Notes under the pieces: generated by a model | The model's input: only the letters and a program-made list of their open reading frames with translations | Told to the model about the DNA's origin: nothing | Database searches by the model: none | Assembly (NCBI GenBank): GCA_002803225.1 | Contig: NXFV01001212.1 | Span: 1-21,556, forward strand | Source: Gamarada debralockiae | Taxonomy: Eukaryota > Ascomycota > Leotiomycetes > Helotiales > Hyphodiscaceae | Reading direction: 5' to 3' | Length of the DNA: 21,556 bases | Part shown: in pieces, positions 1 to 9,938 of the stretch | Position numbering within the stretch: the stretch's first letter is position 1 | Layout: each line of letters begins with the position of its first letter | Made by a program: the position numbers and the translations under genes

Positions 1-568
1 ACTGGCCGTCTGGTGAAAAGGCCACTGCGCTGACCCAATTCGAATGACCCTCGAGAGTCCTACGCAACGCTCCTGTCCTTGAGTCCCAGAGCCTGACTGC
101 GCTGTCCCGCGAGGCAGAGGCGAGGAACTGGCCGTCTGGCGAAAAGGCCACTGCGTTGACCCCATCTGAATGACCCTCGAGAGTACCGCGCAACGCTCCT
201 GTGCTTGTGTCCCAGAGCCTGACTGTCTAGTCCAATGAGGCAGAGGCGAGGAGCTGGCCGTCTGGTGAAAAGGCCACTGCGATGACCCAATTCGAATGAC
301 CCTCAAGAGTACCGCGCAATGCTCCCGTCCTTGAGTCCCAGAGCCTGGCTGTGTTGTCCCACGAGGCAGAGGCGAGGATCTGGCCGTCTGGTGAAAAGGC
401 TACTGCGTTGACCCGATTCGAATGACCCTTGAGAGTCCTACGCAACGCTCCCGTCCTTGAGTCCCAGAGCCTGACTGTCTTGTCCCGCGAGGCAGAGGCG
501 AGAAGCTGGCCGTCTGGTGAAAAGGCCACTGCGCTAACCCCATTCGAATGACCCTCAAGCGTCTGTAA
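1..568 (-). repeat. 126-bp WD40-coding tandem repeats, at least 4.5 copies
   Basis: The repeats are in exact 126-bp register: the same landmark (ctggccgtct) occurs at 2, 128, 254, 380 and 506. Each unit encodes 42 residues of the form L-R-x-T-L-E-G-H-S ... AVAFSPDGQ ... LASAS-x-D ... RLWD-S-R-T-G-A. Copies are nearly identical at framework positions. They vary mainly at the residues after GHS and around the conserved D (R/W/L before it; K/N/stop/S after it). This pattern matches the internally conserved, concertedly evolving WD40 arrays of the HET-D/HET-E/HNWD family. The array continues beyond position 1. Confidence 0.92.
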
Positions 569-3500
569 AGAAGAGCTCCAATCATCCTGCACTTCTGGTA
601 GGCGACAAATCCACTGCGGGAACTGGTCTGAGAACTGTCTCCGAACTGCGCTCTTCTTGGGGGAGAACAAAAGAGCGGCGGAATATAGCTGGAGAGGTGC
701 CTCTTCGATAATCGATCGGTTATAGAGGATGAATCGTTTCGCATCATGAATAATAGCATGCAAACTGGGGCTCTCGTCTCGCTTTAAAATACCTGAGTTT
801 CGGTCGTGGAGGATAAATCGCTTCGCGTCATGAATGATAGCACGCAAACGAGAGGGTTTGTTTCGCTTTAAAATACCTGAGGTAGTATCTAGATTAAAAT
901 TGCTCACTACCATAGATTCTAAGTCTGTTAGCATGTGAACGCTCTCAGACGTCATCCCCATCAAGCTGAGGGCCTCGAGCCAATGAAGGAGGTGCTTCTG
1001 CAGGAATGTGTGCACTTGGTTGTTGTCACAGAGATCTGCTTTACTCCGCTGGAGATGTTGGACCCAGTAGCGGCACGCGTACTGGAGCTCTGCAGGAATA
1101 CATTGCTCCACCCATCTGTTGTCAATGCTGCTCGCAAGCGCACCCGGCGACCGCAGGTCACAGATATCTCTCTTAAGATTTTCGAACATAAGCTGCAGGC
1201 ATCTCTCGGCTAGAGCTTCATGTGCTTTCGTCTCGTCCATCCAGAAGAATTCATTACGGCATCTCTGCTTATCGAGGAGAAAGTCGCGGAACGAAGGGTG
1301 ATGTAGACGGATGGGATGATCCTGGTCTTTTGGTACATCTAGAATGGAATGCAGGTCGTCTAGCGTCCGTTCTATATCGTTTTTGGGAATGAGAAGTAAC
1401 CTGGCTAAAGAGACAGTAGAAAGGGAAGAAAAGAGGATAACAATAGGTCCAAGAGTCCCTTTCAACATCTTGTATAATTCTTCTCTCTCGCAATCATCAA
1501 ATTTATCACTGACCGAGTTTGTCAGAATTGCGATGTAGATCTCGTTGAGCTTCTCTTCTGGTGTTGTAACTGAGGTGTTGCCCTGGAGGATAAGAGACAG
1601 TCTTTTTTCGGCAAATTGTCTGCCATCACAAATAAAACGGCAGGCAGTTGCGGCCCATATAAACAAACCGCTAGCACTCTGAACTAGACGTTCAATGGTT
1701 TTCTCGCCCGGCCAATCAGCAGCAAGGGCGCGCTGTCGCCTGATGATTCCTAAATTGTATTCGAGGAAAATGGAAATATCATGGTCTACGATGGACGGAG
1801 ATATGTTGTGAAGAACAAAATCCTGGTGTCCTGTCTCTGGGATTTGATAGAAGCCGTGGCGAATAGGAATTTCAGGTCTGCTTGTCATGAAGATTCGTAC
1901 CTGAACAGCTCTCAACGCTCGAGCCTCACCCAAGAGTTGAAGAATCATTTCAATATCGTTCTCGTCCTCACACTCATCCAAAGCGTCAACTACGAGAATC
2001 AGCGGCGACTGAAGTGAGTTGGTTTCCAGCTTGGAAAGCGGTCGAAGGACAAGCTGATTCCATTGGTCGCGGAGAGCTTGACTGGCAATGTCGCCGTGCT
2101 CAGCGATAGCTACGCATATGCAACGTCTGAGGGCGGATGACTTCTTTGCCAGTTGCACGGCAATGCTCGTGAAGAACTTGCCGGCATGGCTGACATCTCC
2201 CCCACCTCTTGAGAAGAAGAAACTCGCTCCCAGGCGGTTTTTATTATGGTATTTGCTTGCAACCGTGCGGGCGATGGTGGATTTACCAGTGCCGGCCATG
2301 CCGTTTAGCCAGAAGATACACATTTCGTCACGCCTATCGGCCCATGCCATTATCTCCTCAAGGACGTCGACTCGGGTGTCGGGAAGGCAAAGACGGTCAT
2401 GTCGCTTGTCGTAAGAGTTGAAAGCTGCTTGGGCAGCGCACGGTAGCTTGGCTAATAGCCGGTCGTCCATAGGATTATCGTTTTCTATAGTTGAATTAGT
2501 GACAATAGACCAATTAACAAGTGGTTCATTTGAACACTCCAGGCTTTTAACGGTAAAGATACTGCACCTATCAAGTTCCTAACAACCATTATGCAAGACG
2601 CCTTTTCACAACATAGAAGAATAGGATAAATTGAATGGTTTCTGCACAGTAAATCATATAAGATAGACTAACCCTCTTTTCCCTCAATAGCCTCATTAAT
2701 GGTACGTGCCTTGATTACTTCTGGCGGAGGTATAACTGACAGGATCTCTTTGGCACAAGCAGCTGCCGTGGCAGCGGCGTAAGGCTGCCACGCCTTGTTC
2801 TTGTGTGAGTCTGCATAGTCGCAGATGCCTCGGATGACGAGGCAAGGAAATCTGTTCATTAGTCCGGCCGCTTCCATCTCGAAGCAAATCACTCCGCCGA
2901 GCTCCGAGCTCAGCCTGTCTCTGGTAAGGCCGTCCCTTATGACCTGGTTACCAGAAGCTATCGTGCCGTAGTGAACAACAATTTCTTGACTTGAACGTTG
3001 AGCCCGCTCCATTAACCAGTCTTTGCTACACTGGGCACACGTAGGTCCTTCGATGTGTTCATAGGTCGACTTGAACAGAATATCAGGTCCTGTATTGCTG
3101 CACGTGAACTTCGGTAAGTGGCTAACTGCGGACAGATGTGTGGGAATACCGTTCCTGTCTATATTGTGATTTGCTCGTAGCTTGGAAAGCGCATTCAGTA
3201 AGATAGTTGGCGGTGTGTTGAGAAAACCAGTCCGAGTGAATCCACTCGGTCCAGTCTTCCCAAAGTCGTACTGAACCACTCCCCCATGCTGCATGTGCGG
3301 TTGACTAATCACTACATCTCCAAGTCGTATGTCTGATTCTGCACTTGGGACTCCGCCTCCGATGCCAACCATGAGGCCGAACCGGACCCACGCGAACTTC
3401 GACTTCATCTCGACTGCGACCGCGGCGGCAGAGTTGGTGCCCGTCTGGCCTGCCGGAAGACATGCGATGACGACGTTGTGTTTGCAGATGCTGCCGAAAG

Positions 3501-3642
3501 TGTACAAGTTGGTGTCATTGTCGTCTCGAGGTGGTTCTTGATGCTCTTCGTCGAGCATCTTCGTCGCTGCAGCAAGCTCGATGGGGAGGGCACAAACCCA
3601 TCCCACCGTGTAGTCTTGGACGCGAAGGCAGCGTTGCGCCAT
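1..3642 (-). CDS. PNP_UDP-NACHT-WD40 NOD-like receptor (3' end outside window; in-frame TAG in WD40 repeat 3)
   Basis: Intracellular STAND/NLR receptor of the kind linked in fungi to non-self recognition and heterokaryon incompatibility. Exon 1 (3642-2673) encodes a PNP_UDP nucleoside phosphorylase-like domain, residues about 10-305. Its glycine-rich GIGGGVPS is at 93-100, EMEAAG at 255-260 and [13 protein letters not shown] at 271-283. Exon 2 (from 2484) starts in frame across intron 2672-2485 and carries the NACHT NTPase: Walker [10 protein letters not shown] near 385-393, Walker [11 protein letters not shown] near 485-494, and TSRPE near 525. WD40 repeats start near residue 962. In fungal NLRs the N-terminal domain is the effector, NACHT the switch and WD40 the sensor. 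PNP domains of the bacterial Detocs system cleave ATP; a similar activity here is inference. A TAG at 229-227 would end the protein near residue 1076 inside repeat 3, but the frame stays open to position 1, so the allele may be truncated or a pseudogene. The start ATG at 3642 immediately precedes the conserved PNP start. Architecture is very sure, integrity is not. Confidence 0.9.
713..880 (-). repeat. 84-bp in-frame tandem duplication in the NACHT-WD40 linker
   Basis: Two adjacent 84-bp units (713-796 and 797-880) encode two 28-residue copies. Both have the pattern SGILKR-x5[14 protein letters not shown](D/N)R in the linker between the NACHT module and the WD40 repeats. The copies differ at several residues (for example NKPSRLR versus DESPSLH), so the duplication is not very recent. 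Because 84 is a multiple of three, the frame is kept. Confidence 0.85.
2485..2672 (-). other. Intron joining PNP_UDP and NACHT exons
   Basis: The PNP frame hits a TAG at 2670-2668, but that TAG lies inside a good donor, GTTAGT, starting at 2672. The acceptor ...CTATAG ends at 2485, with CTAAT upstream as a plausible branch site. Splicing leaves a one-base phase at the donor and two bases at the acceptor, so the frame runs from ...EGKE through ENDNP into [10 protein letters not shown]. At 188 nt it is long for a fungal intron. Without it the two domains would be separate genes, but PNP_UDP directly followed by NACHT is a common single-protein architecture in fungi. Confidence 0.75.
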
Positions 3643-3671
3643 CGCAAGGGTGGTTGCATAAACAGTACGAA

Positions 3672-3953
3672 CTATGTTAGGTTTTGGGACGTGCGACCCG
3701 AGACCTGGAGGGACTGCACGTCCTGGTACAATATCTCGTCAAGGGTACGCTGCCACGATTTTTTGTCTCGCTCGTTTGGCCCTATGGTAGCTACAAGGCT
3801 TCCATAGTCGAGAAGCGAGATAAAAACTTCCAGCAGCTGGGCACGAGGGGAAGCCGGTATCGCTAGCGAACCCCTCTTCAAGTCTTCATTCATCCAGACT
3901 TTCGAGTTCCACTTCATTTCTCTCTCGAGTCTAGACCATAATCCCTCCGCCAA
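3672..3953 (-). CDS. Small orphan ORF upstream of the NLR (93 aa, unrecognised)
   Basis: An ORF from ATG 3953 to TAG 3672 on the same strand as the NLR, ending 30 bases before its start codon. The peptide is mixed charged and hydrophobic (it includes EREMKWNSKVW, ASPRAQLLEVFISLLDYGS and RDKKSWQRTLDEIL), and looks more protein-like than the surrounding ORFs. I do not recognise a family. It could be a small gene, an upstream ORF in the NLR leader, or the remnant of an N-terminal domain from another NLR-type gene. A chance ORF is possible. Confidence 0.3.
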   Translation of the reverse strand: MAEGLWSRLEREMKWNSKVWMNEDLKRGSLAIPASPRAQLLEVFISLLDYGSLVATIGPNERDKKSWQRTLDEILYQDVQSLQVSGRTSQNLT

Positions 3954-6900
3954 TTATTCTATGGAAAGGTCTAGATGATTGCTGCGATGTGCAACAGAAA
4001 CATTTCATTTTCTACATTTTGGTCATGATCTCGTTATTTCAATAGCCGTTATTCTTTGCGCGCACAATATTCAACTGAAAGCGGGTCTTTTTATCTGGAG
4101 CTCCCAAACTGGAAAGACCCTCATCCCGACACATTATCTCATTCTCCGTCCACATTCCTCAATCCAGCCAGCTCCACCAGAATCTCACTTCTGGCAGAGT
4201 GACAGAATCTATAAGGTCGAAAAGTGGGATGTCCTTCCAATGGTTCACTCTAAGAATTTGCACCATGCATTCACTCACTCACTCTCTTCTGTCCCACCTA
4301 TAAGACTTCGAGTACTCGAACAAGGTGGAATCAACATAATGACGGACCTGTACGTGGACATTGATGACTTGAAGGCAGGTGCGAGACCAAGTGGTAATAG
4401 TTAAAACGACTCGTTCTCTCGATCAAGTTTTTGGTTAAGATTCTTCTCATTATCCAACCATCACGAGGGTTCCATTGTAGAGGATGACTCGATTTTTATG
4501 TCGCTGTCGATTCCCCTCGCTCAGGCGTTGCTTTCTACTTGTCGATGCATCTATCGTCTTTGAGACTTGTTTCGCTGTAGGTTTCCGTCATTTTGATCAC
4601 CACCCGTATCAGTGATCACAACATGGATACCTCCTGCATTCCGACTTTCTCAGAAAATTCCGGATGGTCATTACCATCAATCTGCTTAGCAACCCCATTG
4701 GCAACTCCCAGGAGCTTGAAGGGATGGAAGTATTGTTGTATTTCTTAGCCGGCTTCAATGACAACCAATGCTACTTCTTTTGTATCCCCTTAAACTCATC
4801 AATGTCCATATCCTCCTATCACTCGAACTGATGCCAACACCATACGATCTTCACTCCTTTCACTGAATAGGAGATAGCGGCTCGTGTCTCGTGGCCAGCG
4901 GTTCATTTTCAAGCAAATATTGCGCCTGTAGCGACAAGAAGCATGCTATGGTGTATCCTGTTCTTAGTCGCAGCCACATTTTCCTTTCCTATTCACTAGT
5001 TTACCCTACGCTATCCTCACAATGTAATCTCTCTAGTCTACAATGGCACCTTTCGCAGCCTCTCAACAATTTTTCACCAGCTTCAATCCTGATTTCCACC
5101 TGATGGTCGCAACCCTTCAAGCGACAGGGCTGAGGTCCTCTCAGGTCAAGATCCTTCTAACTGCAGCTCGCCCTTGTGTTTACCTCCTCAGTCTAGGTGT
5201 ATCATTCTCTGACACAAGAAGATCTCGCTGTCAAGTGCAACCTCGGTGTCGATCCACTTCTCACCCTCGAGAATGCTCAATATCGTATTTCAGCTGTGCC
5301 ATGGAGTTCAACAGAACTACGGATAGTAGATCACGACGATCGTTCAATCATTGCAAAAAGGAATTATAAGCAACGATTCAACAAGAGCATATTAACCGAG
5401 GACCAAGGAGAATGTATCATTCCGTGCTTGGGATTTTACTTCCTTTTTCAACCAAAGTAACATCGGTAGATGAGCTCTTTAAATACTCGGAGGTTTTGAA
5501 GTGGCATAGCAGCAATAGCCGAAGATGAAGAAGGCACTTTCTAATAAGGGGGGAGCAGTTGGTGAATGTGCACCTCCAATCCCTTCCCAGTTAGACCTTT
5601 CCTTAGAGCCTTCTTACCAACTCCTAGCTCTGACATCATTCACTGTTTTGAAAGCTCAAACCAGATTCTATAAAGGAAAGCCTTAGATATTACTTAGGTC
5701 AGATAACCTAAATCCATTCGACTACTTCGTTGATTAAGAAAGTAGCTTCCTCCCGTCAGATTCGTTCATCCAAAGCAAGGCTTTAGCTTCAAATTTCCAA
5801 GTCTCAAGGACAGGTTTCCTATTCATTGCGAACTCGGCCCACGCTCGCTGATCGATCTTGTTGTTGAGCACCTAACCGGTGTCGACGTTGATGTTGCTGT
5901 CAGCGCTGCCCCGTATGGCGACGGAAACAGGCGGGGAACAACGCCGTTGGGAGCTTCCCAAATCCGCCCCAGCGGGATAGGAATCAAAACAACCCAAGCC
6001 AGAGAAATACCAATCAGGACGACACCAATAGGAACCACAATAAGCAGAAGGAGACGAATCACCAAAACATGAGTCCGAAGGGTTTGAATCCGAAAACTTT
6101 CGATCTGACTGAAGTCGCACAATTCCAAGGACAAGATCAAAGCATCGACCTCTCCAGCCGCATAATAGTCGAAGTCGAAGTAAAAGCGAAGAAAGAAGCA
6201 AAACTCGAAGCGGAAGTTGTCGCAGGATAACTCATCCGATGCACAAGAATACCAATCAAGAAATCTGATTTCAGCAAGCTCTCAGGGTCAGTCGTAAGAC
6301 AATCATCGCTCAATATTGGTGGGTGCTTTTGTTGCTTTGCGCTCTCTTCTGTCTTTCTGGTTTTCTTTTCCACTCAAGTATGCAGTCATATTCATCGCTC
6401 GAGGTGTTGCGGTTGTTTTGTCACTGTGGGTTCTCTTTTTCAAATTTCGTCCGATTTTTGTCTTTTCATATGCAGTCATTAACAATACATTCTATGCACC
6501 AACTTCCAACTCTGCTTGTGTCCTTGACGTTCCTCCAGAATTTGCCTCATACTTCGAGTCCCAAAATGAGGTTGTCATAGATGGTACTGCGACCGGCTAG
6601 AACCTTTCCCCCGTTGCCCTTAGAAGTAATAATGGGTCTTATAAATTCATTGGCTTGGAAGTAGTAACTAGACTGACACCCACTATGCATCTTGATTCTC
6701 GGTTTAACAATGAAGAGTTGGATTATTAGTAAAGGGTCAACGGCAATTCTAACCCATACGAACGTGACTCATTCCCTCGCCTCTCCAAAGATGCCACTCC
6801 TGCTAATTCGACAACGTTTAGAACTGTCAACTTGTCCAAAGGGTCCCAGTAACGTTGACTTTTCGACCCCGGCCCCGACCCACCCCCCCAAAAAAAGGGA

Positions 6901-8081
6901 GTTCAACTCGAGGCTCTCTGGCTTTACAGCAGATAAAATCACTTACATGGGCTGACTACTTTCGCCTGACTGTTGTTGTCGCGACAATAGTTGAAACTTC
7001 AAAGTGGCACTTTCATTGTCACTTGATTAAATATCAATCCTCTAAGAAGTAAATCCGGCGCAAACTTCTCCACTTCCCCTTAAGACATTGCCCAATCGGG
7101 TGCTCCCGGACTCGTCAACCTTAGCGCGCCAGAACTTTTGCACAATGGCATAATTTCCTCGAACATAAAAATTAGCACCCCACCAAAAGACAACCACCCC
7201 GCATCATCCCCTCCTCAAGACTTTGGGCTGCAGCCCTCCGAGATACATTCAAAGTACGTTCTAACAATTTCATTTAACCTAGAATATCTTTCCCCGGGTT
7301 TTACAAGTCCTGCGCCCTGGTCGCAAGTTGGTGGATAGTGGACACGCAACGTACGGAATTATGCAGCACTTGCCCCCTATTCTCAGGCTCCTGAGGTATG
7401 AAAAGGGAAAGTCTCCTCGGTTGCTGTAAAGTACTTCTATTTGTACCTACTGCTCTTTCTTCGGTGTAATCATCAGTATGTTCCTGGGTACTAGTTCTAT
7501 TCGCGACTTCATTCCTTCGGAGATATGTCGTTACTTCATATCGTCGATGTCAGGAGAGGAAAGGACTCGATCTTGAAAATTGAAACTCCCATGGGAGTGT
7601 GAAGTTCTTGTGTATTTCGTTAGTCATTGACACGCAAATTTTGCCGCCGTTTGTACGGTGTCTACAGGTCCTCCCACTTTCGATTCCATCCCTGATATGG
7701 CTCTATTATGTGTTCGTCTTCATAGCCGGCCGTTGCAGTCTACATTCTGGTCATCATGTCCAAATATGCCAGTGCATGTTGAGAGAGTGATGTGACCCAC
7801 AGACGCAGACATTTGTGGCCTGCTACCGGCCATGTCTTTTTGAAGTGCTGCGGATTGGTGTAGCTAGGTGTTCACTCACTACACGTGACTTTGTCACATG
7901 ATCTCCTCTCAACCCTATCGCTTCCCCAGAGCTTTTCCGTTACTCACGACTCGTTATGTTGTTACTCACTACTGTTATCTGCTTTTCCCAAGGATCTTCT
8001 GATCTTGAATCGACGCTTTATATCCAAATGCTAACAGCTCATGACAGAATAGCAATCCCTCAAAAAGCCGAATCCGTTTGA
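3954..8081. other. 4.1-kb region without recognisable genes
   Basis: The region contains only short ORFs on both strands. Those on plus are 3979-4404 (141 aa), 5043-5369 (108 aa), 5197-5460 (87 aa), 6070-6228 (53 aa), 6316-6600 (94 aa, hydrophobic first half) and 7138-7338. Those on minus are 5823-6140 (105 aa, one hydrophobic stretch) and 5872-6201. None shows a domain motif, none links convincingly across GT/AG introns, and they overlap each other in different frames. A C-run followed by an A-run lies near 6883-6897. I see no terminal repeats, tRNA or transposase. Decayed coding sequence is possible; long promoter or non-coding DNA is equally compatible. A CACGTG-type palindrome sits near 7882, about 200 bases before the DUF262 gene. 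Confidence 0.5.
6316..6600 (+). CDS. Possible small hydrophobic ORF (94 aa)
   Basis: The first half is strongly hydrophobic, with two candidate membrane segments (around SLLSFWFSFPLKYAVIFIA and VAVVLSLWVLFF). The second half is polar, ending SQNEVVIDGTATG before TAG at 6598-6600. It overlaps another plus-strand frame (6323-6580) and two minus-strand ORFs, so coding potential is doubtful. The family is not recognised and no intron links it to neighbours. Confidence 0.2.
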   Translation: MVGAFVALRSLLSFWFSFPLKYAVIFIARGVAVVLSLWVLFFKFRPIFVFSYAVINNTFYAPTSNSACVLDVPPEFASYFESQNEVVIDGTATG

Positions 8082-9938
8082 ATGATCGCAAAGATGGATC
8101 CCGAATCTGGAGCTGAGACTGTTGCCGAGAAGTCTCAACTTAAGGTGGATCCAGACACAGTCCCAGCTCCTTCAGTGCGACCAGGCGATACGGCCGATGT
8201 TCCCATCAATATCAAGAAGGAAGAGCCAGATGACGTGAAGATCAACCTACCGGCAGTTGAGAATGAGGATATGTTTGACGAAGTTGATGGTCCTGAATAT
8301 GTTGATCTCGCTTATGAGGGCATTGCTGAGGTTGATGGAGTGGAGCACTTTGTTTGTGAAAGTCTGTATCCCAAAATGGGCGCCCGCAAGATTATGATTG
8401 ACACAGAGAGAAGACTTCAAGATACGGCAGATTCCTCAACCTGTGGTTATAATCCGACCTCTCTCAAGCCTCTATGGTGTGTTCCTTTCTTCCACTAAAG
8501 ATTTGGTGGCTGATTACTTCCCAGATTGTATCGAGAGCAAGCATATCGTACTGAATCCCGATTATCAAAGAGAAGTCGTTTGGGACGAAACTCGTGCTTC
8601 AAATTTGATCACATCTATTTTGAGTAAGTTTGATTTGATTTCTAGACTGAGATCACTGCTGATCCATCACAGTGGGCTACTTCATACCTCCCATTATTTT
8701 CAACGTCAAGGCAAAATCAGTAAACATTGGAGGCCGCAAAACCATTGACCACAAACGCATTTGTGTCGATGGCAAGCAACGCCTTACCTCAGTCCAGAAG
8801 TTCATGAACGGCCAAATAGGCTTCTTTGACTGCAATCATCCCTCGAAGAAGTGGCATGTGTTCTAAACAGCCTGGAATTGCTGATCGCTGACTTTGACCT
8901 CCAGGTTTTACTGCCACCCGAAAGTCAATGGTGTCGAGACTATCAGCAACCACAACATTCTGCCAAGTCCAGTGAAGGAGTTCTTTAAGAACAAGTCATT
9001 TTGTTGCTATGAGTATGATGAATTGACAGTTGAGACGGAGGAAACCATGTTCCAATTAGTGCAACGGGGAATAGCACTGACTCCTGCAGAGAAGATGCGG
9101 GCCATGAGTACGGAGTGGGCCACATTTGCCAAGCAGTATGAGGAAGACTACCCTATGATTGTCAACTGTAAGTGCTGCATTTCCCTTCTTTGATTTCACA
9201 TCTCACAGCAGAACAGTATCCAAGCAAAACCGAGCATCTGGCTTCCGACTCATTTTGACAATCTTCACCATGATCCAGGAAGTCAATGCAGGCAGAAGAA
9301 AGAGAGCTTCAGCACCCACTCTCCAAGCAAGTCCTCAGGCACTCATCCGCGTCCTCGAAGACAAATCACCCATTAATCCGCTCCTAAAGCTTCGGTTCAA
9401 AGCCATATTTGACAAATTTGAAGTTCTTGTCAAGATGTCCTCGACTCGGATCACCACTACCAGATACAAGATCAACAGAAATTCCGTCTTTGACCCTGCA
9501 CCGGATTTCCTCCGAGGCGAGGACGTGGAGCATGTTCGCACTTTCTCTCCACTGGAGTTGATTGCTACTGCTATTCTTGTATCCTACCATATGGATAACA
9601 GATCCGATAAAGAATTACTTGAGGATGTGAGGAAGATGCGTCATCATTTGCGTATCAAGCACAAAGATCTTCGAGTGAACGCACAATGTTGGGTAACTGT
9701 CTGGGAGTATATCATGCAGCTGGAGCGGCGACGTCCTTCTTCAAGTGCTACGCCCGAGGCTGAAGCTGTCGATGGCAACACAAATGACAAGGCAATCGCA
9801 GGGAACTCTGAACCTTCAACTCCACGCAAGAATACCAACGGTCAAGAAACCAATGGCGGCTCGTATCTGAAGATTTCTCCAAAGCGACAGCGAGAGTCGG
9901 AGGGAACTAGGGAGTCTCCGAAGAAGAAGTCGAAGTAG
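8082..9938 (+). CDS. Fungal DUF262 (ParB/GmrSD-N fold) protein, with an apparent frameshift
   Basis: DUF262 is the N-terminal domain fold of GmrSD-type restriction enzymes and is also found in uncharacterised fungal proteins; the fungal role is unknown. Exons: 8082-8623, 8673-8859, 8905-9167, 9217-9938. Hallmarks in order are LNPDYQREVVWDE, GYFIPPIIFNVK, the CVDGKQRLTS motif (the DGQQR-type signature), and LTPAEKMRA. The N-terminus is acidic and holds INIKKEEPDD, which fits a negatively charged sumoylation consensus. The C-terminus is low complexity and ends in a basic stretch (SPKKKSK) that could be a nuclear signal. The first part (to about 8408) lies in a different frame from the DYQREVVWDE part. 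The frames meet in a GA-rich tract near 8403-8413, where one extra base would explain the shift. Start ATG is 8082 or 8094. Identification of the domain is firm; whether this copy is functional is open. Confidence 0.8.
8624..8672 (+). other. Intron in DUF262 gene (49 nt)
   Basis: Donor GTAAGT follows ...TCT ATT TTG A. The acceptor ATCACAG ends at 8672. Splicing makes SILMGYFIPPIIF in frame, matching the expected DUF262 core. Confidence 0.88.
8860..8904 (+). other. Intron in DUF262 gene (45 nt, weak donor)
   Basis: Needed because a TAA ends the frame at 8864-8866. The acceptor CTCCAG (ending 8904) and a GCTGAC branch motif at 8886-8891 are good. The only donor that keeps frame is GTTCTA at 8860, a poor consensus. 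Joining gives KKWHVFYCHP. Confidence 0.65.
9168..9216 (+). other. Intron in DUF262 gene (49 nt)
   Basis: Donor GTAAGT at 9168, acceptor GAACAG ending 9216. The two nearer upstream AGs give either a TAA codon or an early in-frame TGA, so the third AG is the one that works. The product reads MIVNLSKQNRASGFRLIL. Confidence 0.8.

Noticed and set aside
60..290. 76-aa minus-strand ORF over the WD40 repeats
   Set aside because: It is an out-of-frame shadow of the 126-bp repeats; the genuine WD40 frame explains the sequence.
5197..5460. A plus-strand peptide (LTLENAQYRISAVPWSSTELRIVD) loosely recalling plant wall-associated kinase extracellular domains
   Set aside because: The expected cysteine pattern and upstream motif are missing and stops lie just before it; the likeness is too weak to propose gene transfer.
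5823..6201. Minus-strand ORFs with a hydrophobic stretch, possible membrane protein
   Set aside because: Two overlapping frames look equally plausible, no family motif is seen, and no introns extend either.
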